A stretch of DNA of 64,000 nucleotides from Bactericera cockerelli (Eukaryota; Arthropoda; Insecta; Hemiptera; Triozidae). The position numbers and the translations under genes are program-made. Below the pieces are notes generated by a model. It was given only the letters and a program-made list of their open reading frames with translations, ran no database searches and had not been told where the DNA came from. Every line of letters starts with the position of its first letter. The first letter of the stretch is position 1. Positions 12,101 through 25,783 of the stretch are shown piece by piece. The DNA lies in the NCBI GenBank assembly GCA_024516035.1, contig CM044964.1, positions 15,145,575 to 15,209,574 on the forward strand, read 5' to 3'.

Positions 12101-15100
12101 ACAGTTAACAATATAATAATAATAATATCGCCTTATTTATACTGCCCGATTAAGACTATTAAAGTCCCATTATTCCAGCAGTAAGCCCAAGACATATTAT
12201 TTTGTGGTAAAAACCCAAAATGAGAGGATAACTTGTCATGTCCCGGCTGGGTTTCGAACCCACGACACCTGGATCTCTGGATTCACAGAGTGCCGCCTTT
12301 ACCACTGAGCTAACGGGACAGACTACATATATATTCAATTGATTGTGATTCAGCACGACGAACCAGTTCTAGAAACCGTCAATCCCCACAGCTGTTGCCA
12401 TGCTGGTTACAACATCAAAAGGACACACTGTTGATCTATCCTACCTTCAAATTATTCACTGTCCTACAAATGATTAGGTACTATACATATTGGCGAGTAG
12501 AGACGCAGTAAGTCAGCGTCGATGGCGCGTTGAATGCATCGGTTCTTGTAAGAACATCGAAGTTAAGCAACAATCAGCGAGGACAAGACTTCTGTGATGC
12601 TAGCCCAACCAAGGCTGGGTTAGTTAATGTCGGTAGCATAGGTTTGAGATTTCCTGCGAATGGAGGGTAACACCCCGTTGAGATATGACGATGCAGTTGA
12701 AAGACGTTTAACCCATTTTTTTTTTATTAGGTAGTTGTGCCCCGGAACCGCTTTCGCATTACTTCAGGGCACTTTACCTTTACATCCAGGCCATTCCGGA
12801 AACGGAAAATTTCGGTCAGAAATTTCCGCTCCGGCCGGGATTCGGACCCGCCACTTCCGGGTCAGTAATCAATGCTCTTGACCACTGAGCCACGGAGGTC
12901 GGCAAACCCAAATTAAAAAAAAGAAGAGTTGCAGTTCTCTAGGATAGAAACAGGAGTACTCACCCGGCGGAGGAATTATTACTGCCCGAGCCGCCACTCT
13001 GCGAGGAACTACTGGTGCCGGCTACGCCGCTGGTGAGATTGGCGCTGCTGCTGGTAGACGCGCCGGCGCCGAGCTTAGATAGACTGGGGACCAGAGAGGA
13101 TAAAGACAATAACATAAACATTACAAAAACTTAGCTTAGATAGACTGGGGACCAGAGAGGATAAAGACAATAACATAAACATTACAAAAACTTAGCTTAG
13201 ATAGACTGGGGACCAGAGAGGATAAAGACAATAACATAAACATTACAAAAACTTAGCTTAGATAGACTGGGGACCAGAGAGGATAAAGACAATAACATAA
13301 TCATTACAAAAACTTAGCTTAGATAGACTGGGGACCAGAGAGGATAAAGACCATAACATAAACATTACAAAAACTTAGCTTAGATAGACTGGGGACCAGA
13401 GAGGATCAAGACAATAACATAAACATTACAAGAACGTCTATTAATTCTGTCCTTAATAAGAAAGGAGTACGCAACGTTGCGAAACGTTTCGAACCAAAAG
13501 TGTTGCGCTCAGAGCGAAACAAGCTTAAGAACACAAGGAAAAATCAAACAACAGTCAAACAAACAACAACCTAATCCAGGACGTTAAAGCAAATAGAATC
13601 GTTGGCGTTAGGAAGGGCATCCAGCCGTTGAAAACAAAAATGTGAAAAAACCAACCAACCTCAACCATGAGGTTGAACAACGTCGACCCTGCTCAAGCGG
13701 GATAAGACAGAGTAATATAAGAAGAAGTCTGGAAAGTTCACGTTAAGATAAAAGACAGAAACGATTTATTTTCTTCATTATAATAATGACTGGAAAAAAT
13801 CAATATTTGTGCTAAAAAAAATTATAGTATCATCTCTACTTCTTCTTTTCACGTTTTTCCAAACCTACTCATAATAAAAAAAAGAAGACAATACTATTTG
13901 CTGCAGTCCACCACATACTGAAAAGTACATTGGATAGCAAAAACTATTAAATATTAAATGAAGGATATGTATGAATATTATAATAAAATATATTAAGTTA
14001 TTGGAAAAAAAACCGGCATCCATCTCTACTGACCTGATGATATTGGATATCGCACTGTTGAGGCTGGAGGCGCTGGCAGAGCCGCCACCACTGGAGGCCG
14101 GCCGGTGCTGTTCCACATTGGTGGTGGTGAGAGGAGGCGGGGCAGGTTGGGATAGTACTTTGAAGCGGCATGTGTCGGACAGGTTCCACGCGGCGTTCTG
14201 CAGCTGGCCCACTTTGGGGACCCCACCCGACACCGTGAAGCCTGAGAAAGAGAAGATGAAGGGACCAATATTAGAGAAGTAAACCGACCTTAGTAGCTTG
14301 ATCAATAAGGCGGCGGACTTGTAACCTGTAGGTCGGTGGTTCAAGTCCCGGTTTCAGCAAAGATTTAGTAAAGCGAGTTTGAGTAGATGTAACATCGCGA
14401 AAGTGATTAACACATGTATGATAACTTAAATATTAGAGAAGTAAAAAAAAACATTACTCTTTACATTCCTTCACACTAGCATATGATTTGAGCTATTCAT
14501 ATTTGGTAGTAAGTTAAGAAGTTATCATTTTTGTGTTGATCACTTTTGTGATATCACAACTACTCAAACTCGCTTTACTAAATCTACGCTGAAACCGGGA
14601 CTAGAACCACCGACCTCCAGGTTACAAGTCCGCTGCCTTATCGATGTAGCTACTGAGGTAGGTATTTGGTACATTATGTATCAAATAAATGCATGAGAAC
14701 GAGATGTCAGCATTGATAGCATATTGAATTCACCAGTTCTCATTCAGTCACTGAAGTGAAGCAACGTCGAGCAAGGCTAGGACTTGGATTTCTAATCTTC
14801 GTGATATCTAATTCTAATCTTTGTGATGCTGACTATTCCCGCCCCCACTCAGGCTGGGTAAGGTTGATTTGAGTAGCTGATTAATGAGTTTCTAGCGAAT
14901 GGAGGTTACAACCACAATCGTGATATGACCATGTAGTTGAAAGCAATGTTTAACCCCTCCCCCCCAAAAAAAATTTTTGACACAAACTCATGGAATCTGC
15001 TTTACCAGACTAGTTTCATAACATGCAACCATTAGATCTGAATTGTTTAGCATCATGATGAAAACAATGTATTTATTCTCTTGGTGCAATGCAATCTTCA

Positions 15101-18100
15101 GATGATAAGGAAAATACCTTCAGTTGTCTTGAAAATGCCTACAGGAGTAGGCGAAACATGTCGACTCTGTGAACTTTTATACTTGTTTCCTTAATAATTA
15201 TAACTGTTCATATATCAAATTTCTGTCGAGTGAAGACAAATGTTTAACTTTTTCTCAATGATAAGGAAAAATTACCACACTTACCTATAGCACCCGCCTG
15301 ATACATGGGACAGTTCTTCATGCAGACTTGACTGCCGGTGACGATTTCAGAGCAAGAGGAGGGCTTTTGTTTGCGAGATTTGGTTCGATACTTCTCCCAG
15401 AGTTTCTTGCGCTGAGAGAAAGGCAGGACACCCCTGGGAACACATAATAGTTATCAACTATCTCTGTTAGCCATTGTTATGTAAATAGTCGATTGATGTA
15501 ATAATTTATTTATTTATACTTTTTTTTATTTTTTACAAAACAATCATCAACAAAGAATTAATAACAATAAATTTAAAAAACTTAGAAGTATGTACAAAAA
15601 ATAATAATAATAATAAAGATCAATATTAATTTTTAATTACAATTGTTTTGTGATCCGGGGCGAAGTTAATGCCTTAGGCATTCTCTGCCACTTAACCCCG
15701 GATTAATAATAATCATTAAAAAAGGTTATTAATAAAAAGAAAAACGATACAACTTCCACAATGGGACAAATCGTATTAATTATACGGATAATTGTATTAG
15801 TGTAGACGAGTTCTGGCACGGCCTGAGATAATGCAGCGAAAGATAAACGAGTATCTGTCAGTTTGTTCCTCTATCAAAGACTAAATTTATTGAACAGTAT
15901 TTATGTAATAACTGGACAACAGTGGTAGAATTCCATTTATTCATTTTTCCAAGTTATTGCAAATATTTTTAGATGACCGAAAAAAACAATAATAAATCAT
16001 TTGTTTTATTATTCATTTCTTTTTTCATACAGAGGGGACCCATCCTAAGCCATTTTTATTTGGCTTCTAAGATTATCATACAAACTTACCACCAATAGAG
16101 GGCACCACTCTCCAGTCTGGCTACAGTATACAGGGTGCACGTGTAGAGCTGAGCTATCTTGTCCAGTAGGAATTCAGTGTAGGACTGAGCCGGATGTTCC
16201 AGCTTGGACGCAGAAGAGTGCCAGATAAGTTCATCTAGCCAGGTCGCCACCTGTAGGTAATTCATAGGAGTGAATGTATTAAACTAATATAATTATTACT
16301 AAACTAATATAATTATTACTAAACTAATATAATTATTACTATACTAATATAATTATTACTAAACTAATATAATTACCAAGTAAACTACTTTCAAACTTTT
16401 ATTTTTTTACAAATAAAATATTTCCTCCAACTTCGCACCACTTGGAATGGTACCAAGTTACAAATCACATGTGGTGATAACAGGGCCGGGGCATTTTAAC
16501 GCCAAAGACTGTCATAGGCAGTCCAGCGTGGAAATGCCTCGAGCCTGGTAGGCACCATGTGTAGGGAGACATGTTTGTTATGTAAAGAGTTCGATTCTAA
16601 TATTAAACTTAAGTTTCATTTTTTTTATACATAATTATTATAAATAACAAAAAAAATCGTCTTTAGAAGAATGATCAGAAATACATTAACATGTTATACT
16701 GAAAAACAGAATATTATACTTCTCATTTTTTCTCGCAATGGAACTGGATATATCAAATCAAAATCTACTGAAACAATGCACTTGGCTAGAGAAAAAGAAA
16801 CTATCCTGGGAGATTAGAAAATATTAGGAGAAGTAGTGATTCCGCCACTGATTTACTCACATTTCCTCATGAGGTGGAAAAGTGAACATCAGAACAGAGT
16901 ATATACATATTAGTAGTTTATGTAAAGGCACTATCATTGGAATATAAAAATCTGGAGCTTTGGATGCCAGCCAAAACTTGAATTTTTTTCTCCTCATTGA
17001 ATTGACTATGAGAATAATAAGACTCTAGAGGGTTAGGTGGTAGAAAATGCTGTTCGCATTATACACTACAAGGGTTTGAATGTTCTCGTGTCTCACCTTG
17101 TTGCTTTCGGTTGACACAGAGCATCGGATGCCACAGCCTGATAAGTGAACCACGCGTTCGTGCAACAGACCCATTGGTATTGTTTTTGGATGATGGACCA
17201 GGCCCTGTGAAAGATAAATGAACAACACAATGATTTTTTTTGTTGATAAAAAATAAACTTGTGAGCAGGTACGTTTTATAATCAGCTTCCAGGAAGTAGA
17301 AAGTATCGCAACTTTTTTTGAAATTGAGCTGTTAATCTTTTTTGGAGAAAAATTAGGCTCTTCTGATTATTTTTTTAATATAATTAATTGCTTTCTTTGT
17401 ATACAAAATATCTCAAAAATCTGTTTCAATTTTAATTAGAAGGTCGTGATACTTTCACCTTTATTTTGTGTTCATGCCATTAGCATCTCATCTCATGATT
17501 TGTTCTAAAGAGCACCAAGAGGCAAAGTAAATACTCCACATTTAGATGTGGAATATTTACCACTGTATGTACTTACTATAAATACTGGACTAACACAAAA
17601 GCAATGTATTCTGAATACAATGTAGCCACATGTTATCACAGGTACAGATGAATTCTACCAAATGACTATTCAGTGTCACTATGGCGGCAGACTAGTAAAC
17701 TGAAGGTTGGAAGTTCGAATCCTGAGTATGACAAATTTTATTTGGAGTTGAGTATTTGTGACATCACTTGAACAGTTTTTCTACTGTCCATGTAAGTTTT
17801 TCTACTATCCATGTAAGTTTTTCTACTATCCATGTAAGTTCTTCTACTATCCACGTAAGTTTTTCTACTATCCATGTAAGTTTTTCCACTATCCACGTAA
17901 GTTTTTCTACTATCCATGTAAGTTTTTCTACTATCCATGTAAGTATTTCTACTATCCATTTACTTTTTCTACTATCCATGTAAGTTTTTCTACCTACTAT
18001 CCATGTAAGTTTTTATTATTATTATAGTAAGCTTTATTAGGTAGAACAAAAAATATATACAGTAGAATACAATGAAATATAAAGAAAAAAAAAAGATTAA

Positions 18101-21100
18101 ACAAATATACAAGAAAAAAAGAGAACGAAGTTAATGTCCTACCTATAGGGCGGGGTTATTGCCTGTGGCAATCTCTTCCACCCAACCCTATCCATTTAAC
18201 TTTTTCTACTATCCATGTAAGATGAAGCTCTCGAGGGTTCACTTACGTCAGGATGTCTGAAGGGCTCAGGCTCGGACCATTTCCACTGGTAAAGTTGTCC
18301 ACTGGCTGAGAGTGCGATGAGTTCACTGTGTAGAGACACAATGTTGATGAATTCGGGAACTTGGTCTGTGCCTGGGAAATGTGGAAATGATAAACATTAT
18401 GACAAAAAATGGTTTTTTTTTTCTTTTCAAATACCTACATTTGAAAGTTATATATTATAACAATATTATAGCAATAACTGGTATGCTCATTTATTCACTC
18501 ATTCATTGTTTTACGGGGGTCATTTCTAAAAGAAATTCCCATGTGCTGCATCCTTTTTTAGAACCATTGCACACTAAAACTTTGACAAACAATATTATAC
18601 GTATATCTCTCGTGGCTATTGATGAAACCCTCTGAAAATTGTTATTAGTAATGGCAAAAGTTGAATCAATTCGCCAAGAAAAATAAATGATAAGATTCAT
18701 ACATCTATTACTACAAACATTTCTTTAAATACTTAAAAATAGCATTAAAAATTTCTCATGATATTCAGTTGTCAAAACTCTAATGAAAAAAAAAAGCGTG
18801 AAAAACAATCTCCATCAGAACAGCAATACTAAAGAAACAGAACAGCCAGCGTTGATGGTTAAAGCAGTTCTTGTTCTCTCACTGAAGTTAAACAACGTCC
18901 AGCAAGGCTAGAGCTTGAATGGGTGACCATTCAAATTGGAACTCTCGTGATACTGGCTATTGCTGGCCTCACTCAGGCTGGCCGAGGCTAATTCGAGGAG
19001 CTGAATTTCCAGAGAATGGATGGAGAGTGAAACCTCTCTTGTAACCATGCAGTTGAGTGCTAAATTAACCCTTCAAGTACTGGCATTACATATATAATTA
19101 TATGTAACACGAAATACGTGTCAGCAGATTTTTTTTTAATATTAAAAAGTAGATTTTTTTATTTTATTATTGTTATGTTTTGTGTTTTGTGTTTTTTTTT
19201 TTTTTTTTCTTTTTTTTTGCATTTTTAGACATTTTTTGCTTTCTTTGTATTTTTTATTTACATAACTAATGTACTTGTATAATGGAGATTTCTCCGTGAA
19301 TTTTTTAAAAATAAAAATAAATAAATATAATAGTACTCATATAACACGTTTTTTAGTGATTCATAATAGTCGGTTCAACCTATGGTCACAGAAAGTTCAC
19401 TGTTACAAATATACAAACTATAAATAGTTTTCAGACTTGCAGGGTTAAGCAACGTCCAGCAAGGCTAGGGCTTGAATGGGTCACCATTCAAGTTGGAACT
19501 CTCGTGATGCTGGCTATTGCTGGCCTCACTCAGGCTGGCCGAGGCTAATTCAAGGAGCCGAGTTTCCAGAGAATAGAGAGTGAAACCTCTGTTGCAACCA
19601 TGCAGTTGAGTGCTAAATTAACCCTTCAAGTACTGGCATTACATATACAGGGTGTCCCACCAAACTTGGACACCTCAAATTACTCGGCCCCTGAAAGAGT
19701 TTTTAAAAAATAAAAAATCCTAGGGTATATGGTCTAATTATGCGGTTTCAGTCATGAAATTTTTTTTATACAGGGTGGTTCAAAAGTCAGAAATTGAGGT
19801 GTCAACTTTCGATTTTTAAATGGATCGACCTGAATTTTATTTGTTAATTTTACTTCTAAATGGTTCCTGAGTACTTTTTTAAACAAAAATTTTACATACA
19901 GGGTGGTTTTTTTTCGACCAATTTTTTTTCTAAATCTCGAATAACTCAAGTTTGTTTAATTTTTTCGATAACAAGAATAGAGAGTGTTTGTGTAATGAAA
20001 ACACGCACTTTCAATTGGCATCAAATTTTTTTATACAGGGTGGTTCACAAGTGAAATAATGACTTGATTTTTTTTTAAAACTGAGTTTTTTAATTTTTTA
20101 TTTGGGATTAATAATTCTTACCTAATTTTACACATTTTTTGTTAGTCATATCGAAAAACAAAACTAAAGTGTTGTACAGGGTAGGACATAATTTTTTTGT
20201 GACACCCTGTATCTGGGCAGTCAAACTGACGTAAAATTAAATATAAAAACTAAATGTGCAAGAAAAACTTTGATTTTTAATGATATCAAAAAGTTATGGT
20301 GTTTTAACTAATATTGTCGCATGGACCACCCTGTAGATATTCTCTTAAACTATCATGTGGGTACTCGAGGTTGTATAAAATTCAACGAAGACTTCGAATC
20401 GTGGGGAAAAACAAGTAAAAAACACGAATTTTGAAGCCATTTTCAATTTGGTGTACACACTGAATGATTTTAAAACTAGAAATAAAAAGTAGGTAGGTGT
20501 AGACACAAAATTGAAAATGGCTTTTTTGAATTCATTTTTTTCTTTCAGATATGCACTCCTCGTTGAATTTTAGACAATTTCGACTACCCATATGATGTTT
20601 TAAGAAAATATCTACAGGGTGGTCCATGTGACAATATTAGTTAAAACACCATAACTTTTTTATATAATTAAAAATCGAAGTTTTTCTTGCACATTTAATT
20701 TTTATATTTAATTTTACGTCTTTTTGACTGCCCATATACAGGGTGTCACAAAAAAATTATGTCTCACCCTGTACAACACTTTAGTTTTGTTTTTCGATAT
20801 GACTAACAAAAAATGTGTAAAATTAGGTAAAAATTATTAATCCCAAATAAAAAATTAAAAAAACTCAGTTTTAAAAAAAATTAAGTAATTATTTCACTTG
20901 TGAACCACCCTGTATAAAAAAAATTAATGCCAATTGAAAGTGCGTGTTTTTATTACACAAACACTCTCTATTCTTGTTATCGAAAAAATCAAACAAACTT
21001 GAGTTATTCAAGATTTAGAAAAAAAATTGGTCGAAAAAAAAACCAACCTGTATGTTAAATTTTTGTTTAAAAAAGTACTCAGGAACCATTTAAAAGTAAA

Positions 21101-24064
21101 ATTATCAAATAAAATTCAGGTCGATCCATTTAAAAATCGAAAGTTGACACCTCAATTTCTAACTTTTGAACCACCCTGTATAAAAAAAATTTCATGACTG
21201 AAACCGCATAATTAGACCATGTACCCTAGGATTTTTTATTTTTCAAAAACTCTTTCAGGGGCCGAGTAATTTGAGGTGTCCAAGTTTGGTGGGACACCCT
21301 GTATATATATTTTTTTTTTTTTTTAATATACCTACATAATTTTTTTTTTCTCGGTTCAACCTATGGTCACAGAAAGTTCACTGTTACAAATATGGAACGC
21401 CAGGACTTGACATGCAGTAGAAAAATAGACAAACTATAAAAATAGTTTTTGGACTTGCAAAGCCATGCAGTGGAAAAGTAAAGGGAAGCTAGAACTCTCT
21501 TGGTATTGCTTCACTACCAACAAAAATTGTGAGGAAGCCTTGTGCTTTACCAAAAAAGAAATGTTTTTTGGTAAAGCATTTAATTTTTTTTTTTTTTTTA
21601 CACACTCACCTCTCTCAGGAGGCCAGAACTCGACGTCGTCCGACATCCACAGGGGCGAGGCCGAGGCTTCCTTCTTCTTGCCGCCCCCCTCGGCCCCCGG
21701 GCCGCCCGCCCCGCCCCCCTCTCCTCGCCCCTCCCCTCCGTAGGAGCCGCCCCCCCCGCCCCCCGAGTCGCGCAGCGCCGACTCGAGCCACCGGCGCGGC
21801 CCATAGTACTGGCGGTCCCGCCACCGGTTGAAACTGTCGCTGCTGGCACCGGCGTCCCCCCCGCCGCCCGCGCTGTTCCGTTCTGTGCCGCCCTCCGGCT
21901 CACTCCGGCGTACTGTGCCTGTCGGGGGAGAGAATAAGAGTTAGATAGTATGCGGTGTTCACAAGTATAATTTAACAGTTTCTACTCCGGCGTACTGTGC
22001 CTGTCGAGGGGGAGAATAACAGTTAGATAAGGCCTATTTTTCTTTTTGAACTAAAATCCAGGTTCGATTATTCCAAATATTTCCATTTTATTCCAACGTC
22101 AACTTCACCACATTCGTAAAAGAAAAATGCGTTTCGGTACTTTTACAGATAAACAATGGACTTAAACCTATTAAAGAACTGGAAGCAAGAACTTGGGAAG
22201 TGGAAATTTTTCCTCTTCCAAAAGAAAAATGACTTGCTTCCAGTTTGGTTCATTTTATTCCCGTTTGGTTAACTTTGGTTAGAAAGAAAAATACGGTTAT
22301 AGTCTGTGGTGTTAACAAGTATAATTTAACAGTTTATATTATCGACGTATCCCCTGTGGTCCAATAGTTATATCACACTAACAAGCATTGGAATATCAGT
22401 TATAATGAAGAATTCTACCTTGTATTTTGGATCAACCTGATTTGAATTTACTATAATGACATTCAAAACTGCTGAATTAAAGGGACCCATTCAATTTTTT
22501 CGTGCAATATAAATTAGATTGTCATCACCAATTGTGTTTCCACAAGTAGTTTTCTAGTCATAGAAAGGAACAAAATATTTTTTGATCATTTATATTTTTG
22601 GAAGAACTTTAATTTTTAAAAAAAAAACCTTCAATACATCTATCTATCCATCCGCAAGGAATACCTTCCAATTGAATTGATATTCTTACTATAATGATTA
22701 TTCATAAATACTCAAGACAATAAAATCTATTGAATATACTCTTTCATATTATTTTTTTACTTTTTTTTACAATATTGAGTAACATGGTAAGAATATAATT
22801 ATTTAACATTTGTTTAACATGAAAGTAACGAGAAAATTACAACACATTGAAATAATTCCTTTTCCACTAGCAACAGCACTCACCTGAAGTAATACCAACG
22901 TGGTTCCAGGAAATACTAAAGAAGAACGGGGGGGGGGTTTTTAGCGGGTGAGCCGACAGAATTGGTGCCCTTCAAGAGGGGCGACACACCATACCCTGCC
23001 GGCAAGTCCCGCATATCCTTCAGCATTAGAGCTCCACATGCTGAAGGAATCTTATACGATTTTCCCCCTCAAAAAAAAAAAAAAAAAGCACTCACCTGAG
23101 CTATTCGGAGTCCGCGAAGATGATGATCTAGACCCGCCGGCGCCGACACCGCTGTTGCGACTGCGCAGAGCCGCGGAGTAGCCGAACATGTCTTCGGAGA
23201 ACATGGCGTCCGCGTCGATGATGACCGAGTGGTCGCTATGGAAACCACCGTCCAGGAGTGAGATGAGCTCGTCTGCCGGCGCGTACGAGTCGGAAGCTTC
23301 GTCCCCTTCATCTCCTGGTGAGAAAAGAAGAGAAATAAATATTTTTATATCATCAAATACATATTAGATTAATTTTTCTTAATTTTTTCCTCCTTTATTC
23401 TATTCCATGTAGTCCTTTAGAAATATAGCTCATCATAAATAAATAAAGTCATGGCCTTGTTGATGAAGCAATTGAAGAGGCCAGCCAGGGGAAGAAAGAT
23501 GAAAAAAGAAGTCCATTTTTTTTGATTTCGAGATAATTCAATTTTAAGTTTGTAAACTTTTGGACTCTCATCTTTCAAGATCATGGACTCTCATCATCTT
23601 TCTTCCCTACAAGCGATGTGACTCTCATCGTTCTTCCCCTGACCGCATGATTTAAAAATGTAAATATCTACTCACCCTCAACCTTCTTCCATATTTTTAA
23701 CATGTCTACGTATTTTTACACTATCAAAGGACTTTCATCCGTATCTAACTCAATTTTCGAAATTTTGGACCTTCATCCTTCCTTCCCCTGTGTTCTTCAA
23801 TTTATTTCGGTCGTTTGCAACACTCTTCAACTCACTGAATGATTTGCAGTTCATGGACATTTGGATTTCTTGGAAATATTGTTTTCTGGATCTGCCTCTT
23901 ATTTTTTAATCCTGTAACTAACTGTGTCCTCAAATATGTTGTTAATGAAATAAACAAAAAAGCAAGCAACCTTATTATTCATATGGCTCATTGTCCAAGA
24001 CGTAATATTAGATAGTCAAATGGAATAACAAGTTGTCATTAATTGCTGGGGACTAAGGTTGAAT

Positions 24065-24096
<32 letters not shown>

Positions 24097-25750
24097 TAAC
24101 ACTTTATTGGTCAACTACATGATACATTCAACAAAATAAGACATGAAAAAAAAAGAACACAATAGAATATGTAGTAAACCAAGGGGCGAGGTTAAAGCCT
24201 GTGGCTTTCTCTTCCACCGGATGTAATACTTGCAACCTAGTCTCCAGAGTAACAATAATGACACTCTTTAGAGAAAGGTAACGACATTTTCTACCACCTA
24301 ACCCTCAGAGCCTCATTATTTCACAGTGTAAGACGTAAATGTAAAAAAACAAAAATGTCTTGGCTAGGTTGGAAGCCTACAACACATGATTCCACACATA
24401 CCTTCCTCGTACCCTCAGAGCTTTATTATTTCACAGTGTAAGACGTAAATGTAAAAAAACAAAAATGTCTTGGCTAGGTTGGAAACCTACAACACGTGAT
24501 TCCACTGGCACACTGTCTGGCTGGGGGAGGTTAAACAGGGAGAAGACCAGTGTCTTGCTAGAGAACTATAAACAGTAAACAGACTAGCCATTCTAGCCAA
24601 CCCTTACAAGCCAGGCTAGCTTGCAGTTTCCTAAGGGTTTAATCGTTTAATGGCTTGTACAGAAAAGTCCAAGTCGTGGTTCAGGACAATCCAACTTTGA
24701 AATAAAGTTGGCTGCAGTCCATCACTCACCCCTCCAGTTGTAGCCAAGCTGGCTACAACAACAACAAGGGTTGGGTGGAAGAGATTGCCTAAGGCAATAA
24801 TCCCGCCCTTTAGTTAGGACATATATGTATTATGTATATATTTTATACTTTTTCTTTATTTTTTTCTTCTATAATCTATACTTATAAAAGAGAGTTTCAC
24901 TCACTGACTGACTGACTGACTCACTCACTGATTCATCACTGTTTCTCCGAACTGGTAAGTCCTAGGAAGCTGAAATTTGGTAGGTAGCTTTGTCTTATAG
25001 TCTAGATGTGCAATAAGACGGGATTTTTCGAAATTCCCACTACAACACCTGTCATTGGCGAAAAAGGATTTTTTGCTTTGCAAGCCATGCCTCGGCCCGC
25101 AAAGCGGGCAACAGTCCGCTAGTATTGTATTATAATTTGTAATTATTGGTGTTGTATATAATATGTCCATTAATAAAGTGTAAATAAATAAATAAAACAA
25201 CTGGCACACATACCTTCCTCGTCGTCTCGTGAGAGCAGATTGTTCACGGCGAGGTTCACGTCCAGGTTGGTGCGCTGCAACTCCCGGATGATGAGGTTGC
25301 GGGACTTGCCCTGCAGCACTACCTGGGCCTGCGTCACCAGCTCCTCCGGGACATAGGGGGCGGGGACCAGAGGGCGGGATGAGGACGAGGAGCCCACGGA
25401 GCCCATGATCACGCCTGAGGAAACCGAATCCAGTGGGAGAACAAGTTATTATATATGACTAGGTTGTAGAGTTATAGGCGGGATTATTGCCAAGCTTTAG
25501 TTAGGACATACAGGGTGTCCCACCAAAGTTGGACACCTCAAATTACTCGGCCCCTAAAAGAGTTTTTGAAAAATAAAAAAATCGAGGGTAAAATCTAGAC
25601 TTTTGAACCACCCTGTATAAAAAAAAAAAATCATGACTGAAACCGCATAATTAGCACATGTACCCTAGATTTTTTATTTTTCAAAAACTCTTTCAGGGGC
25701 TGAGTAATTTGAGGTGTCCAACTTTGGTGGGACACCCTGTATATTATGGA

Positions 25751-25783
<33 letters not shown>

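Noticed and set aside
17738..18027. Repetitive protein (MDSRKTY units)
   Set aside because: Frames exist on both strands because the 21-bp unit is a multiple of three; no start context or homology.
24899..24935. (ACTG)n microsatellite as a separate feature
   Set aside because: It is part of the Helitron at 24875-25122.
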